Shown here one piece after another: positions 1 through 12,164 of a stretch of 64,000 bases of DNA; position 1 is the stretch's first letter, and every line of letters starts with the position of its first letter. Origin of the DNA: Simmondsia chinensis (lineage: Eukaryota; Streptophyta; Magnoliopsida; Caryophyllales; Simmondsiaceae); NCBI GenBank assembly GCA_018398585.1, contig JAGTTD010000007.1, forward strand, positions 12,950,320 through 13,014,319, given 5' to 3'. Below the pieces are notes generated by a model. It was not told the DNA's origin. It did not search any database and saw nothing but the letters and a program-made list of their open reading frames with translations. The position numbers and the translations under genes are program-made.

Positions 1-558
1 TTGTATTTATTTTTAGGCCTTTATATTTATCTTTTATAATTTTATTTTAGTTCAAATAGCTCCTCTATAAATACAAGAGGAATTAGGTTGTTTTCAGCAT
101 TCAATTGTTTAGATTTATTTATGAGTTCTTTAGTCCTTTCTATTCTCAAGGGTGAATTAAAATTGAATTCTATGTTTCTTCTTCGATTTTATTTATAATT
201 AATAAAATTGAAGGGAACATTGTTGAATTCTTCCCGTTCTCAAAAATCCCACTTATGCACTGCATCATTTTGCACTCATACATAATGTTTACGAACCAAA
301 ATTTTCAGAAGTGCCACATGCCCCTTTTAAGTGAAGGCAGACAAATAGGAGAGGTCACGAAGACTGTATGAGGACTGAGGAGAGAAGAAAGCTAGAACAT
401 GTTAGTGCATCACAAGCGATAGGCGAGTCAACAAGTTGCTTAATTTCTAAACAACAATATTATCTTAGATGGATCTCTTCGAAACTTGATTTCAGAGTAC
501 TAAAAGATTACATGACATAGTGCATGTTAAGGGCCTGAGTTTTAGTTATTATGTTTCT
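1..558. other. AT-rich flank, no gene seen
   Basis: AT-rich sequence with no open frame of note on either strand and no recognisable repeat boundary. It runs up to the TTA duplication of the Tourist-like element. I see nothing further that I can support. Confidence 0.6.
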
Positions 559-561
559 TTA

Positions 562-1519
562 GGCTATGTTTGGCAAGTAGCTTTTCATAGGGTCTTTTAT
601 AGCATTTAGCATTTTTACTAGTCAAACAGCTAGTAGCACTATTTGGTAAAAATTTTGTTGTTTGCGTTTTTCATAACTTTTAGCTTTTGAAAAGCAACTT
701 TTCAAAAGCTAAATAATTTAGCTTTTAGCTTTTCAAACTTTATGAAACCAAATTCTATTTATTATTTTGCCCCTCTTTTTCATCTTTTTTTTTTTTTATA
801 ATTGAGAATTTATTCATATAAAACGATCGAAATACAAACAACCCAAACACACACATGAATCAAACCAAATAGACCACACACAAGACACCTCAACACCTAA
901 AGCACCGAACAGGAAACAATCAACAATACCAAACCAGCACAACAAGGGCGCAAAAAAATGTCACATGAACCACACCCTCAGAAACTACAAATAGCCAACA
1001 AACCTAACTGACAAAGACAGAAAAGAAAAGCCCCTGACTTCCTTAAATCTGAGGACATGATTGTAAGAACTCCAACACCCCACGGAAACCCAAAAATACA
1101 TCGAGACAAAATAGAAGAAGGACCAGCAACCTCTCCAACTCAAGCAAAACCCAAAAGCCGCACGCACCCTACAAGAACACCCCCATAGCAGCACGAGGGA
1201 CAAGGAACCCGAAGCAATCGAGCACAAAGGAAAACTAACTCTCAAACCTCACAGCAAACACAACGGGGCAAAACTCCACAACTAACACAACAAAAACAGA
1301 GGGCACAAGAAACCCCATCTATTACTGAATCCATTACACCTTTTTCTTCCCTTTTTCTTTCCAATTATTGTTTCTTTTCATCACCCTTTTGATCCCCTTC
1401 CCTCTTTTTAATCTTAATTTACCAAATATATTACCCATCAGCTAGCAGTTAACAGCTGTTAATAACCTAACAGCTAAACGCTAAATACTAACAATTAACA
1501 GCTACAACCAAACATAGCC
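562..1519. mobile_element. Tourist-like (PIF/Harbinger) TIR element
   Basis: Both ends carry a perfect 12-bp terminal inverted repeat (GGCTATGTTTGG at the left, its complement ending at 1519), with further partial symmetry around TAGCT. The element is flanked by TTA on both sides (559-561 and 1520-1522). A 3-bp TTA duplication with GG-initial TIRs is the signature of Tourist/PIF-Harbinger elements. It encodes no transposase and so depended on an element elsewhere. Its outer parts resemble a second, 3'-truncated copy at 51384. At 958 bp it is long for a MITE because a poly(A)-tailed fragment sits inside it. Confidence 0.85.
786..1315 (-). mobile_element. Retroposed fragment with poly(A) tail (LINE 3' end?)
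   Basis: Read on the minus strand, this less AT-rich stretch ends in a run of A (the T tract at 786-799), as a retroposed 3' end would. The related MITE copy at 51384 has no counterpart for it, so it is an insertion. An open minus-strand stretch (985-1245) gives a hydrophobic peptide rich in Phe, Cys and Val without a recognisable domain, and I do not call it a gene. The composition is reminiscent of the non-coding tail of plant L1-type LINEs. I could not define a clean target duplication, so the right edge is approximate. Confidence 0.4.
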
Positions 1520-1570
1520 TTAATTTTATGTACTTTAGACATTTTTATAACTTTTATGATCTGTAACAAA

Positions 1571-4500
1571 CTTCTTGCCTATGTTGTTCACTTACCCGTG
1601 TTAGGATAGCTAGTTTATGAGCTCGAACAGCTATAAAACTCAGACTTTGAGGCCATCTTCAAATGGGGTGGGGAGGAGGAGGACGAGGCCAAAGGGGATT
1701 GGGAACTTGAGATTAGGTTCACTAAATGTAGGGACACTAACGAAGAAGAATTTTGGGGTGGCCCATATGATGATGAGGAGAAACATCAACATCATTTGTC
1801 TGCAAGAGACTAAATGGGTTGGCACGAAAGCCAGGGAGGTGCTAGGGCATAAGCTCTGGTATGCGGGCAAGGCTAGAGGCAGGAATGGAGTTGGGATCAT
1901 TGTGGAAAGCAGCCTCAAGGATAAAGTATTCGGAGTAGCAAGAGCTGGCAATAGGATCATAAGTATCAAGATGGTCCTAGAAGGTGAAGTATTGAACGTC
2001 ATCAGTGCCTACGCGCCTCAAACTGGACTGTCGGAGCATGAGAAGGCTACCTTTTGGGAGGACTTAGACATAATGATGCAGGGCATACCCCCAACCGAAA
2101 AAGTAATGATTGGCGGGGATTTCAACGGACACGTTGGTGTGACGGAGGATGGGTATGCTCCTCATCACGGAGGATTCGGTTTTGGAACCAGGAATGCAGA
2201 GGGAAAAGCCCTATTAGACTTCGCGGTTACTTACGACCTGACGGTGGCCAACACCTTCTTCAAAATGCGCGAGCAACACATCGTCACGTACCAAAGCGGC
2301 GGGACAAGAACACAGATTGACTACACATTATGAAGGAGAAGGGTGCAAAGAGACTGCAGGAACTGCAAGACTACCCCTGGCGAAGACCTGTCTACGCAAC
2401 ATAGGGTGCTGTGGCCTGATATAAAGGCCAAGGGGAGGGCCAAAAGAATCCGCAAACCTGTGCATTCGCACACCTGTTGGAGGGAGCTCAAGGGGGATAA
2501 GTATAAGGTATACAAGGAAAAAGTGGAGGCCGAAATCAGGGAGGACTTTGAAGGGGACACAAACCAGTTGTGGAACCATCTGGCCCAAAAGATGAGAGGA
2601 CTGGCACGGGAAGTCCTCGGCACGTCTAAGGGAAGGGCACCAAGAAACAGAGAATCCTGGTGGTAGGGTGACGAAGTCTAAGAGAAGATTAAGGAGAAAC
2701 AAGCTCGTTTCAGAGAGTGGGATCATAACAGGGATGAGGATAAGCGACAACGGTATATTCAAGCCAAGAAAGAAGCAAAGCGAGCAGTCAGAGAAGCACA
2801 ATCAAGAGCTTATGAGGACTTCTACAAAAGGATGAAGACCAAGGAGGGCGCAATGGACTTATATAGAATCGCCAATGCGAGAGAAAGGAAGACCAAAGAC
2901 CTGGACAGAGTGCAATGCATTAGAGGGGAAGATGGACAGGTACTCGCGGACAGGCATCCAATTAAGGCTAGGTGGAAAAGTCACTTCCAAGAGCTGTTCA
3001 ACGAACAAGGAGGGACATACATATCCTTAGGTGATTTTCAAACATCTGAGGTGCATCAAAACCACTATGAGTGTAGGAAAATTAGCCTAGACGAAGTCAA
3101 GGAAGCCCTGAGATCCATGGAAAGGGGTAAAGCAGTTGGCCCAAATGGCATCCCCGTAGAAGCATGGAAGTGCCTTGGACAAAAAGGCGCCATTTGGCTG
3201 ACTAAACTATTTAACCAAATCCTCTAGGGGGACAAGATGCCTGAGGAATGGAGGAAGAGCACATTGATACTGATATATAAGGACAAAGGCGACATTCAGA
3301 GTTGCGCCAACAATCGAGGTATCAAGCTAATGTGCCACACCCTGAAGTTGTGGGAACGGGTCATAGAGAGGAGGTTAAGGCAGATGACTGAGGTGTCCGA
3401 GAACCAGATCCGATTTATGCCCGGGAGATCAACAATAGAAGCCATCCACATCCTAAGGCGGACGATAGAGCATTATAGGGAGAGACAAAAGGACCTTCAC
3501 ATGGTCTTCATTGATTTAGAGAAGGCATATGATAGAGTGCCAAGGGAGGTCCTTTGGAGAGTTTTGGACAGGAAAGACATCCCCGTACCATACATCCGAG
3601 CCATCAAAGACATGTATGATGAGGCACAGACTATGGTGCGTACGGTGGATGGGGAGTCAGACGCTTTCCTGATAACAGTGGGGGTTCACCAAGGGTCTAC
3701 CTTGAGCCCCTATCTGTTCATTTTGGTTATGGACGAGCTCACTAGGCACATCCAGGGATGTGTACTTTGGTGCATGCTTTTTGCAGATGACATAGTACTG
3801 GTGGGGGAGTCGCGGGAAGAGATAAATGAGAAACTGGAACTGTGGAGAAGGGCTCTAGAGTAGAAGGGTTTGTGACTAAGAAGAGCCAAGACCGAACACA
3901 TGGAACTCAAGTTCGATCCATCTACCACGCCTAGCCGAGAAGAAGTCAAGATTGGACACAAGACCATTGCGAAGACGGAGAGATTCAGGTATTAAGGGTC
4001 CACGATACAGCACAACGGCGAAGTGGACGAGGATGTCAGCTACAGGATCAAAGCGGGTTGGCACAAGTGGAGGATGGCCTCTGCGGTACTTTGTGATAGG
4101 AAATTCCCCTTGAAGCTCAAGGGAAGATACTACAAGACGGTGGTGCGGCCAGCCATGGCGTCTGGAGCGGAGTGCAGAGCGATGAAACAACAACACACTC
4201 AGAAGATGAAGGTGGCGGAGATGCGAATGCTCAGGTGGATGTGCGGACACACAAGGAAGGATAGGATCAGAAACGACATCATAAGAGGCAAATTGGGCGT
4301 AGCTCCCATTGAAGATAAATTAAGGGAGCAACGTTTGAGGTGGTTCGGACATGTCAGAAGGAGACCGGACGAAGCTCCAGTCAGAATATGCGAACAGCCT
4401 ATTACTACATTAGGCAGAAGAGGCAGAGGCAGACCGAAGAAGAGATGGCTTGAGATAATCCGACAAGACCTCACCCACCTAAACCTTCGGGAAAAGATGG

Positions 4501-4864
4501 CCTTAGATAGGGCCCAATGGAGGGCTAGCATAGGGGTATTAGATGACAGGGTTAGAGTAGGTTAGTCTTTATCTCTTTCTTTATATCCCTTTCTATCTTT
4601 CTATCCCCATCTCATTCTCTTTCTCGTTCTCTTTCCTTTTCTCATCTACCTTTTTTTTATTTTTTGGGCCATACTTATGCTTTTTGATGTATGCCAGGTC
4701 TTTTGGCTGATGGATGCAAGACCATCATCTTAGGCTGGGGGTCCTAGGAAACAGCTTCTCTTCAGAGTAGCCTCCTGAAGGGGGAAGCCTGCGTACATCT
4801 ACCCTCCCCAGACCCTGCTTTTGATAGGAGCCCTTGGTGGCACTGGGTTTGTTGTTGTTGTTGT
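1571..4864 (+). mobile_element. RTE-clade LINE, apparently full length
   Basis: A non-LTR retrotransposon of about 3.3 kb, bounded by a direct repeat of 17 bp (1554-1570 and 4865-4881) that differs at one base. It contains one endonuclease-reverse transcriptase reading frame, a short pyrimidine-rich 3' region, and a (GTT)n tail at 4850-4863 in place of poly(A). Lack of a separate ORF1, the compact size and a simple-sequence tail are typical of RTE elements in plants. A second, 5'-truncated copy of the same family lies on the minus strand at 42647-43325. The element sits about 50 bp from the Tourist-like element in AT-rich DNA. Confidence 0.9.
1617..4565 (+). pseudogene. RTE LINE endonuclease-reverse transcriptase
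   Basis: One frame of about 982 codons runs through the whole element with seven internal stops (first bases 2331, 2664, 2679, 3225, 3861, 3873 and 3993) and no frameshift. The N-terminal third is an apurinic-type endonuclease: LQETKW near residue 60, GGDFNGHVG near residue 165, and TQIDYTL just before the first stop. The middle is the reverse transcriptase, with FIDLEKAYDRVPR, HQGSTLSPYLF and an intact FADD catalytic motif at 3780-3791. The C-terminal part has RWFGHVRRRP and GRRGRGRPKKRW, typical of plant RTE proteins. The enzyme would nick DNA and reverse-transcribe its own RNA at the nick. The start at 1617 is the first in-frame ATG and lies 46 bp inside the element. Several stops are explicable as C-to-T or G-to-A changes (CAG, CGA or TGG codons), suggesting decay by deamination. 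Confidence 0.9.
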
Positions 4865-4881
4865 TTATGATCTATAACAAA

Positions 4882-5738
4882 AATTTTGAATTTTAATTGT
4901 GTACTTTTAGGATTTAACATAGACAATGGATTTTGACCCCGAAAAAATTACAGAGAACGGATTTTATTATACTACAAAACGCTATCAAATCATACAGTTC
5001 CGTTATTATTTTAAACATTGTGAATTTATATGCCAAAAATGGCAAATGAACTACGCATGATCCAATAGGCCACATTGCACATAATTAATATAAAGCGTTC
5101 TTCATTGTCGCCTTTATCTTAAAATAGTACTACAAAACTTGCAATTAGAAACAAATTTTAGAGATGGAACAGTTCGTTTCTAATTTAATATGGAAAAATG
5201 AAGGATTTGTGATGGAAAATTTACTAAACTTATAGAAATTTGTATCCGTATGAATTTTGTGCCAGATGGATTTGAAACGAAAAAATTCATTCATGAAATT
5301 AATTTCTGCGATAATTGTGGATGCGCCTATTTTGTATCACAATTATGTCTCTAATTTTTTTAAAGCAAGTGATGATTTTGAGTTGAAATACCATTGTTAC
5401 ATTTCTTTTAATTTTTAAATATAGATGGGAGAGAGTTAATGCAAAATTTGGGAAAACATTCTGCAAGGTTGGATAAATAGGAATAGTCAAAGTAGTTTGT
5501 TGAAGTCTTTTCAGGATTTGGTGAATGCCAAATGGAGAAGTGGCATATTTGCTTGTGGTTTGTTTTCTTTATTAAAAAAAAGGTATGTCCTGGTTTTCAT
5601 GATAGAGACCCCTTGAAAATGCTTTATTTAGTTAGCCAAGTAACTGAAATGCTTTGCATTTACTGCTTGAAAGCCCTTGTGCCATTTCCTACTTATTATG
5701 CCCTGCGTTATTGAGGGAAATTAGAAGCAAAAAACTGT
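4882..5738. other. AT-rich spacer
   Basis: No supported gene. Around 5126-5190 there is a short stretch beginning TACTACAAAAC with an internal TTAGAGA/TTTCTAA symmetry that resembles a decayed CACTA-type end, but I found no matching partner end. Confidence 0.5.
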
Positions 5739-5985
5739 AAATTATATATTAGTATCTTAAAGTTTAGTGTATTAAATTTTTAGCTATAAATTTTTTGAAG
5801 TAATTATTTCGTTTAATGAGTTACGTGCATTTAATAAAATAGTCTAAATAATAATATAAAAAAAATAAAAGTGGGTCTACTATGCACCCTTACACATCAC
5901 TATTTAGATTACTTTATTAAATGCATTAACTTTTTTGACTAAAAGATTAATATATCAAACTTTGGGGTACTAATTTGTAATTTAT
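5739..5985. mobile_element. Foldback MITE
   Basis: The whole 247 bp folds back on itself. The outer left arm (5739-5775) pairs with 5948-5985 around a shared AGTACCC/TACTAA region, and the inner arms (for example GCATTTAATAAA at about 5827 and its complement near 5913) continue the pairing almost to the centre. No reading frame is present. The ends are AT-rich, so neither the target duplication nor the superfamily can be named with confidence. Confidence 0.65.
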
Positions 5986-7215
5986 CCAATAAAAAAAAGA
6001 ATTTATTATTTGCTTATCTTGAGTTTTTGTCTTTTATTATATAGGTGGGTAAAAGATGTTTAGTTGTCGAGATCTGAAATAGAACTTTTGAGGAGAAGCT
6101 AGTTAAAAATAAATGAATTAGAACTTACCGGAGGATTAGGTAAGTAACTTGCTGCATTTTGAAATAATTGAAAATTGCTAAACAATTTTTATTTCTGCAT
6201 TTTGCTAACTTTTTGTCAACCAGGCAAAAGTCCAAATATATAGTTCCCATAAATTTTTACTTTTTACTTTTATTTTCTACATTGTATCTAAATCTGACAC
6301 GTTCACGCTAGAGAATATGGATGTGGTGGGGGGAGGCTGGCAATGTTGTCAGTGAGCGGGGAAGACCAGCGATGACATTCAGGTGCCAGGGAGTTCAAAG
6401 ATTACAATGGTTGAAGCGGGGAAGAGCTAGCGGTAGCCACGGCTGTGGTGGGGTTGTTTGGTTTTTTTTTTTTTTTTTTTTTTTTAAATTTGAAAGAATT
6501 AATTTTATAATTTAGTTAAATGATCAAAAGTATTTTGGTCATTTAGTGCAATAAGTTATTTTTAAAATATTTTTTTTGATGTTATATCAGTAAAAATTAA
6601 TACACTTTTGTGTCCACTAGGATATGATATACTTAGAAAAAGTTACTAGACTTGATGGCACCTCTAAAATTAGAGTATCAGGTGATATAATGATTTTTAG
6701 AGGTACGTGAACCTAGTTTTTGCTTAATTTTGTTAAGTTCTTTCTTGAATAAAAGTTTAGCAAATTTTTTTGTATATAAATTATTCTTAAAAATCGTTTT
6801 TTTTTTTTTTCTAATTGTGCATGAATTAATGTAGTTTTAATATTATAGTGAAATTTATTCTTTGTTTTCCTTTTTTCTTTAACTTAAAATAATATAGGTT
6901 AGTAAAATTGCAAGAATGAGATTTGATATCTTTTGAGAGGGATGAAAACAAATATGTGGAGATTTCAAACTTTCACCTTTATAAAGGCTTAAACAAACTG
7001 AAAATGAAAAATGAGAGTGCAAAAAAGGGGTTCACTTCTACAAAGTTGTTGGTCTAAAAATTCAGTATTGGGTGAACACCCAAAAATGGGTTTGATATTA
7101 TAGTATTTCCTTCATGAGCATGTTGATCATGCTTGAAGTATAATTAAAGCGCATGTTAGAATTTGAGTATGAGACTTTTTCATCAAAGATAAAGTTAAGG
7201 AACCAACTATCACTA
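5986..7215. other. AT-rich spacer with GC-rich patch and T tract
   Basis: Mostly AT-rich and non-coding. A short GC-rich patch at 6300-6450 ends in a homopolymer T run (6452-6485), reminiscent of a minus-strand retroposed fragment, but its 64-codon open frame has no recognisable domain. No gene is supported. Confidence 0.5.
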
Positions 7216-7534
7216 AAAAAAAAAACCCGAATAACAAGCAATATTGAACAAAAAGCAAATAATTTTATTACTCAATGAAAATCAAAGATAACAATGGAAG
7301 AGATTGAAGTGCTACCTTCAGCTCAAGCTACAACTCTATTTGCAGTGAATAAATCCCTTAAAAACACTCAACTGAACTAAAAATCTCAAATAAATTGACA
7401 AAAATAACCCCAGCGTGCTCTTGAATTTTATTCAACAAACAAATGACAATAAATCTTTAACTAACTCCTAAATAAATTTAAAACTTAGATACTACCTTAA
7501 GACTCCCTAAGAACTAGGATATAGTAGTTGTAAG
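7216..7534 (-). repeat. Copia B 3' LTR, distal part
   Basis: This directly continues the LTR fragment at 14003-14025 once copia A and one copy of GTAAG are removed. In element sense it contains a GAGTAATAAAATT polyadenylation-like signal near 7270. The end, near 7215, is not sharply defined. Confidence 0.55.
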
Positions 7535-8488
7535 TGTTAAATAAATACCGCGTACAACTGAAAATACTGCAATAATACTACAAAAATACTAGAAAATACA
7601 ACGAGATATATTGCGATAATACGACTGAAAATACAGCAAAATTACAGCCCAAAATTATAGTGAAAAATAGTAAAATTAATCTGCAAGTTACAGTAACTTA
7701 AGTAGTGCGATATATACCTAAATTCATTCAAAAGTCCAGTGTTATAATGCAGTAAAATTTTAGTAAAAGACACAGCAAAATAAGTGAACACTACAATTAA
7801 TACCGAAAGAGGAAGAACAGGTTAGAAAATACCGAAGGTACCATGCCGTGGAAATACCACTGTCCTAAAAGACGATTTCGCCTGTACTTCGGTGCAAACA
7901 GATGTGTAGGATTTACACAATCCGACCCTTAACGTGCACTCATTAATTGCCGGTTAGGAACGCCTCAAACTTTGCCCAGAAACAGTGAAGAGAATTGGAA
8001 ATAGACGTGAGAAAGAGAGGGAGAGATTTTATTGAGCTATTGTGTTTGTATCACCATATGAAGGCCTTAATTTATACTGAATAATCAAGCTGCAATAGCC
8101 ATATTTTTAGTTAATGCAGTCCCCAATAGCCATATTTTGTTTTAATACAGTCCCAACAGCCATATTTTGTTTCAATGCAAAAAACCATAACTGATTAAAT
8201 GAGGAGATCAGCAGCGTTTATATATTTTCTGATAAAATAAATATACCTGGTGTAAAAAGCTCACCCACACCCTCGCCCGAGAACGGCATGGCGTGGTTGG
8301 CAGGCGGCCTGCGCGTGTGTGGTTCTCACCATTCCTTCACCCAAGGCTTAATTCAAATAGGTTGTAAACATATACCCTTATAAACCCAACCCCACCTCCT
8401 TAAATTGTCAATGTGGGATGGGGGTATTTACCAATTGGAATACAACTTTCCTACTAATTTGGATTTATCTTGTCTCATTTTTTTAACA
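7535..8488 (-). repeat. Copia A 3' LTR
   Basis: This is 954 bp and closely matches 13038-14002 along its whole length. In element sense it carries three tandem copies of a 31-32 bp unit with GCCATATTTTG (8093-8182), a TATAAATT box (8069-8076) and AATAAA a short way downstream. It lacks a 15-bp segment present in the other LTR near 13400. Confidence 0.93.
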
Positions 8489-9159
8489 ATTCCCCTCAAA
8501 GGATACAAGTGAAAGAGAAAGAAAGGAATAGACTGGGCAAAGGGAGTTCAGTGTTTCAATGCCGATGTCTTGCGACTTGAATCGTCACCTAGTGTAACCC
8601 AAGTTTTGGACCAACATCTTGCAAGGTGACCTTCGTCTTGAACCTCACAAGGGGTTGTATAGTCTTCCACTTGGACACATGCCAACTTCATATCTCTACA
8701 ACTCTTGCAGTTTGGCGCGTTTAATCGGCCATGAGCTCGTCCTGGATATTCATAGGCGCTCTAGAAGACAAGTCTCAAATCCTTCATACGGAGCGGTCAG
8801 ACTCCCACACCTATATAGGTGGATCCCTATCAAGTGTGTGTTACTGCACACCACCAAACATATGGATATGGGTCTATTAAGAGCTAAAGCTCAACCTTAC
8901 CCTTGGTAACATACAGACAGTGTCCATCAAGTGCAAGCCTTGCTTACACCATCAAACATATGGCTATAGACCCGTCTCCGCACTGTCACTCCATAGGGAG
9001 GGACAATATAAAACATAGTGCATTTTTCGAATGAAACTATGACTTCTGACATTGAACCTGTTAAAACTAGGTTGGATACATCACAGTTTATTTATGTATA
9101 CCCTTTAATCCCATCCCCCTCGATGTTTCTATAATCATTTTACGATAAAGGCCTTTTGT
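8489..9159 (-). other. Copia A 3' untranslated region and polypurine tract
   Basis: This lies between the RNase H end and the 3' LTR. It ends, in element sense, with the polypurine tract TTTGAGGGGAAT abutting the LTR at 8488. The plus-strand open stretch at 8619-8909 lies in this non-coding part and shows no domain. Confidence 0.75.
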
Positions 9160-10640
9160 CTATGGATCCGCGAGACTCTTTTCAGACTTTACATAGTCTA
9201 GTGATATCACTCCACTTTCTAGTAGATCTTTCACGATCTTATTCCTGAGGCGAATGTGTCTCCTCTTGCCATTATAAACCTTGTTCTTAGCCACAGCAAT
9301 TGCAGCTTGACTATCACAGTGAAACGACACTGATGGTGCTGGAAGCCCCCACAATGGCACGTCTCCCAATAGACTTCTTAGCCACTTGGCTTCATGACCT
9401 ACCAACTCAAGAGCAATAAACTCAGATTCCATAGTAGACGTAGCAGTACAAGATTGATTAGATGATTTCCAGGATATAGCACCTCCAGCTAGTGTGAACA
9501 CATATCCACTAGTAGAATTAATTTCATCATTATCAGACACCCAATTGGTGTCACAATATCCTTCTAATACAGCGGGAAACTTTCCATAGCGAAGTCCCCA
9601 ATCCACAATTCCTTTCAAATATTTAAACAATCTTTTTAACGCATTCCAATGCTCTTGATTAGGGTTATGTGTGTATCTATTGAGTCTCCTTACATCATAT
9701 GCAATGTCAGGTCTAGTGTAGTTCATAAGAAACATAACACTACCAATTATTTTGGCATATTCAGATTGGAACATAGCAACACCTCTAAGTTTAGTTAGAT
9801 GTACACTGGAATCATAAGGTATTCTTATAGGATCAGTATTGACCATGTTGAACTTTCTAAGTATCTTCTCAACATAGTGAGACTGGTTTAGACTTATGCC
9901 TTCTGGAGTTTTTACAATTTTAACTCGTAAAATCACGTCTGCCTCATCAATATCTTTCATTTCAAATTTAGAGCATAGAAAGTTTTTTGTTTCACTTACA
10001 ACATTCAAGTCTGTGCCAAATATCAGCATATCATCAACATATAAACAACTTATTACACATCCATTTGAATCAGACTTAGAATACACACAAGAATCACCAT
10101 TTTTTAAAAGGAAATTATTAGCTACTAGCGTGCTGTTAAATTTCTCATGCCACTGTTTAGGTGCCTGTTTGAGACCATATAGAGATTTTATAAGTTTACA
10201 AACTTTATTTTCATTACCAGGGACATCAAATCCCTCGGGTTGCTTCATGTAAATCTCTTCGTCTAGGTGACCATTAAGGAATGCTGTTTCAACATCCATT
10301 TGATGCACTACTATATCATGGATAGATGCAATGGCGATCAAAGCTCTAATCGTGGCGATTTTAGCGACAGGTGAATAAGTGTCAAAATAGTCTAACCCCT
10401 GTTTCTGGGTGTATCCCTTAGCCACTAACGTTGCCTTAAAGTTGTCTATTGTCCCATCAGCCTTCATTTTCTTTCTAAAGACCCAATTACAACCTATTGG
10501 CTTACAACCTCTGGGAAGGTCTACCAATTCCCATGTGTGATTACTTAGAATTGATTCTAGTTCGCTATTAATAGCTTCCTTCCAAAAAGTAGAGTCAACT
10601 GATCTTATTGCCCCATCATAGGCTTTAGGGTCTTCTTAAC
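9160..10640 (-). pseudogene. Copia A reverse transcriptase-RNase H
   Basis: An open minus-strand frame of 455 codons (9160-10527), the best preserved gene in the window. In order it shows [17 protein letters not shown], the [19 protein letters not shown] block, [15 protein letters not shown], the catalytic YVDD (10030-10041), TRPDIAYDV, and RNase H with [15 protein letters not shown], a TMESEFIAL block and [15 protein letters not shown] copies the element RNA and RNase H removes it, inside the virus-like particle. The frame stops at TAG in the final LADP(L)TKG motif, where TTG would be usual. Upstream (10528-10640) the linker to integrase continues in broken frames. Confidence 0.92.
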
Positions 10641-10919
10641 ATATAGACATTTGCTATTTCTTCATTTATGAAATTATCTTTTGATAGGAAAGTGGTAATG
10701 AAGTCAGGTCCAAAGTTGGTTTCTTTCCTAACTCTTTTACTCCTTCGAATTTATGGAGTGTCTATACGTTAGTATTATCATGACTAGCAGTTGCATTATG
10801 AGAAGGCAAACTAGTAGGCTGTGCATCATTAGATGTCAAGGGAAATATATATTCAAAGAATTCAACATCTCTAGATTCCATAATACTACCACATGCATAT
10901 GAATCATTAGATCCCTTGG

Positions 10920-11877
10920 TTAAAAATGATAAGCAGCACTGTGATGAGCATATATGATAAAAATAGAATCAATAGTTGTAGGTCCAATTTTACTTCGTTT
11001 AAAGTCAGGTAACCCAACCTTAGCTAGACACCCCCACACTTTCAAGTATTTCAGATTAGGTGCATAACCTTTCCATATCTCATAAGGGGTTTTATCTAGT
11101 TTTTTATGAGGAACTCTATTAAGTACATGACAAGCAGATAATATTGCCTCCCCCCACATGTTGTCAGGTAGTCCAGAACTAATAAGCATAGCATTCATCA
11201 TACCTTTTAAAGTTCTATTTTTTCTCTCTGCAACACCGTTAGACTGTGGGCAGTAGGGAGGGCTTCGCTCATGTATTATTCCATTTTCCTCACAGAATAT
11301 TTCTTGAGAGGTTGGATCATATTCTCCTCCTCTATTAGACCTAACTCTTTTTATTTTCCTTCCTAATATATTTTCTACTTCGGCTTTATATTTTAAAAAT
11401 ATTTCTTCTGCTTCATCTTTAGTACTTAGGAGATATATCATTGAGTATCTAGAGTGATCATCTAAAAAGGTTATGTAGTATCTTTTTCCACCTCTACTCA
11501 TCAGGCTTTTATAGTCTCCTAAATCAGTGTGAACTAGATCAAGAAGTTCAGTTTGTCTCTCAATGGACTTAAAGGGTTTTTTTAGCATATTTAGATTCTA
11601 CACATACTTCACACTTATTAAAGTTGACATCACTAGGGATCATGTTCATTTTCTTAAGCCGTTTAATTGATTCAATATTTATATGTCCTAAGCGAGCATG
11701 CCACAATTCAAGAGATTCAACAATATAAGCAGAAGAGGTACTAGCGATGTTATTCATGCAAATAGCATCAAGGACAAAGAGACCACCATTACAAAAACCC
11801 TTACCCACATATTCTCCATTCCTAGTCAGGACTAATTTGTCTGAGTCAAAGGATAATTTCAACCCAGCTTTGATCAA
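10920..11877 (-). pseudogene. Copia A integrase
   Basis: The pre-integrase zinc-binding part (11569-11877) has WHARLGHINIESIKRL and CEVCVESKYAKK, supplying the HHCC ligands. The catalytic core (10920-11588) follows after a frameshift near 11575. The core has the first Asp in VHTDLGD and the Glu in NGVAERKNRTL, but the second Asp position reads RSNRGGEY where RSD is normal, an Asp-to-Asn change in the DDE triad. The C-terminal part ends in IWKGYAPNLKYLKVWGC and stops early. With the frameshift and the lost Asp, this protein could not insert cDNA. Confidence 0.88.
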
Positions 11878-11886
11878 AAGACTACC

Positions 11887-12110
11887 CTAAATCAAATTTC
11901 TACGCATATCAGACACATGCAGCACATTCGTTAGAGTAAGAAATTTTCCAAAAGTGAGTTTTAAAGAAATCTTTCCTTTTACAAAGATTGGTGCAGCTGC
12001 AGAATTGCCCATAAAGGCCACCTCTCCATCGGACATCTTATGGTATTCCTGGAACATGTTTCTGTTTGTGCAGATGTGCCTGGTAGCCCCGGTATCCACT
12101 ATCTACTCAG
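11887..12110 (-). pseudogene. Copia A aspartic protease
   Basis: It contains the copia protease start VDTGATRHIC, with the active-site DTGA near 12090, then GEVAFMGNSAAAP and VLHVSDMRRNLI, the usual end of this domain. The frame is closed at both sides: a TAG lies three codons before VDTGA, and another stop precedes the pre-integrase part. In a working element this protease cuts the Gag-Pol precursor. Confidence 0.82.
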
Positions 12111-12164
12111 TCAAGTGGTTCACCAGGTTCACCTCTGAAACAATGGCTACAATATTCTCTACTT

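Noticed and set aside
985..1245. Minus-strand hydrophobic peptide of 86 codons
   Set aside because: Part of a retroposed, poly(A)-ended fragment inside a MITE; no domain and biased composition.
5126..5500. Decayed CACTA end starting TACTACAAAAC
   Set aside because: No matching second end and no subterminal repeats.
8619..8909. Plus-strand open frame of 96 codons
   Set aside because: It lies in the 3' untranslated part of copia A, antisense to the element, with no domain and no counterpart motif.
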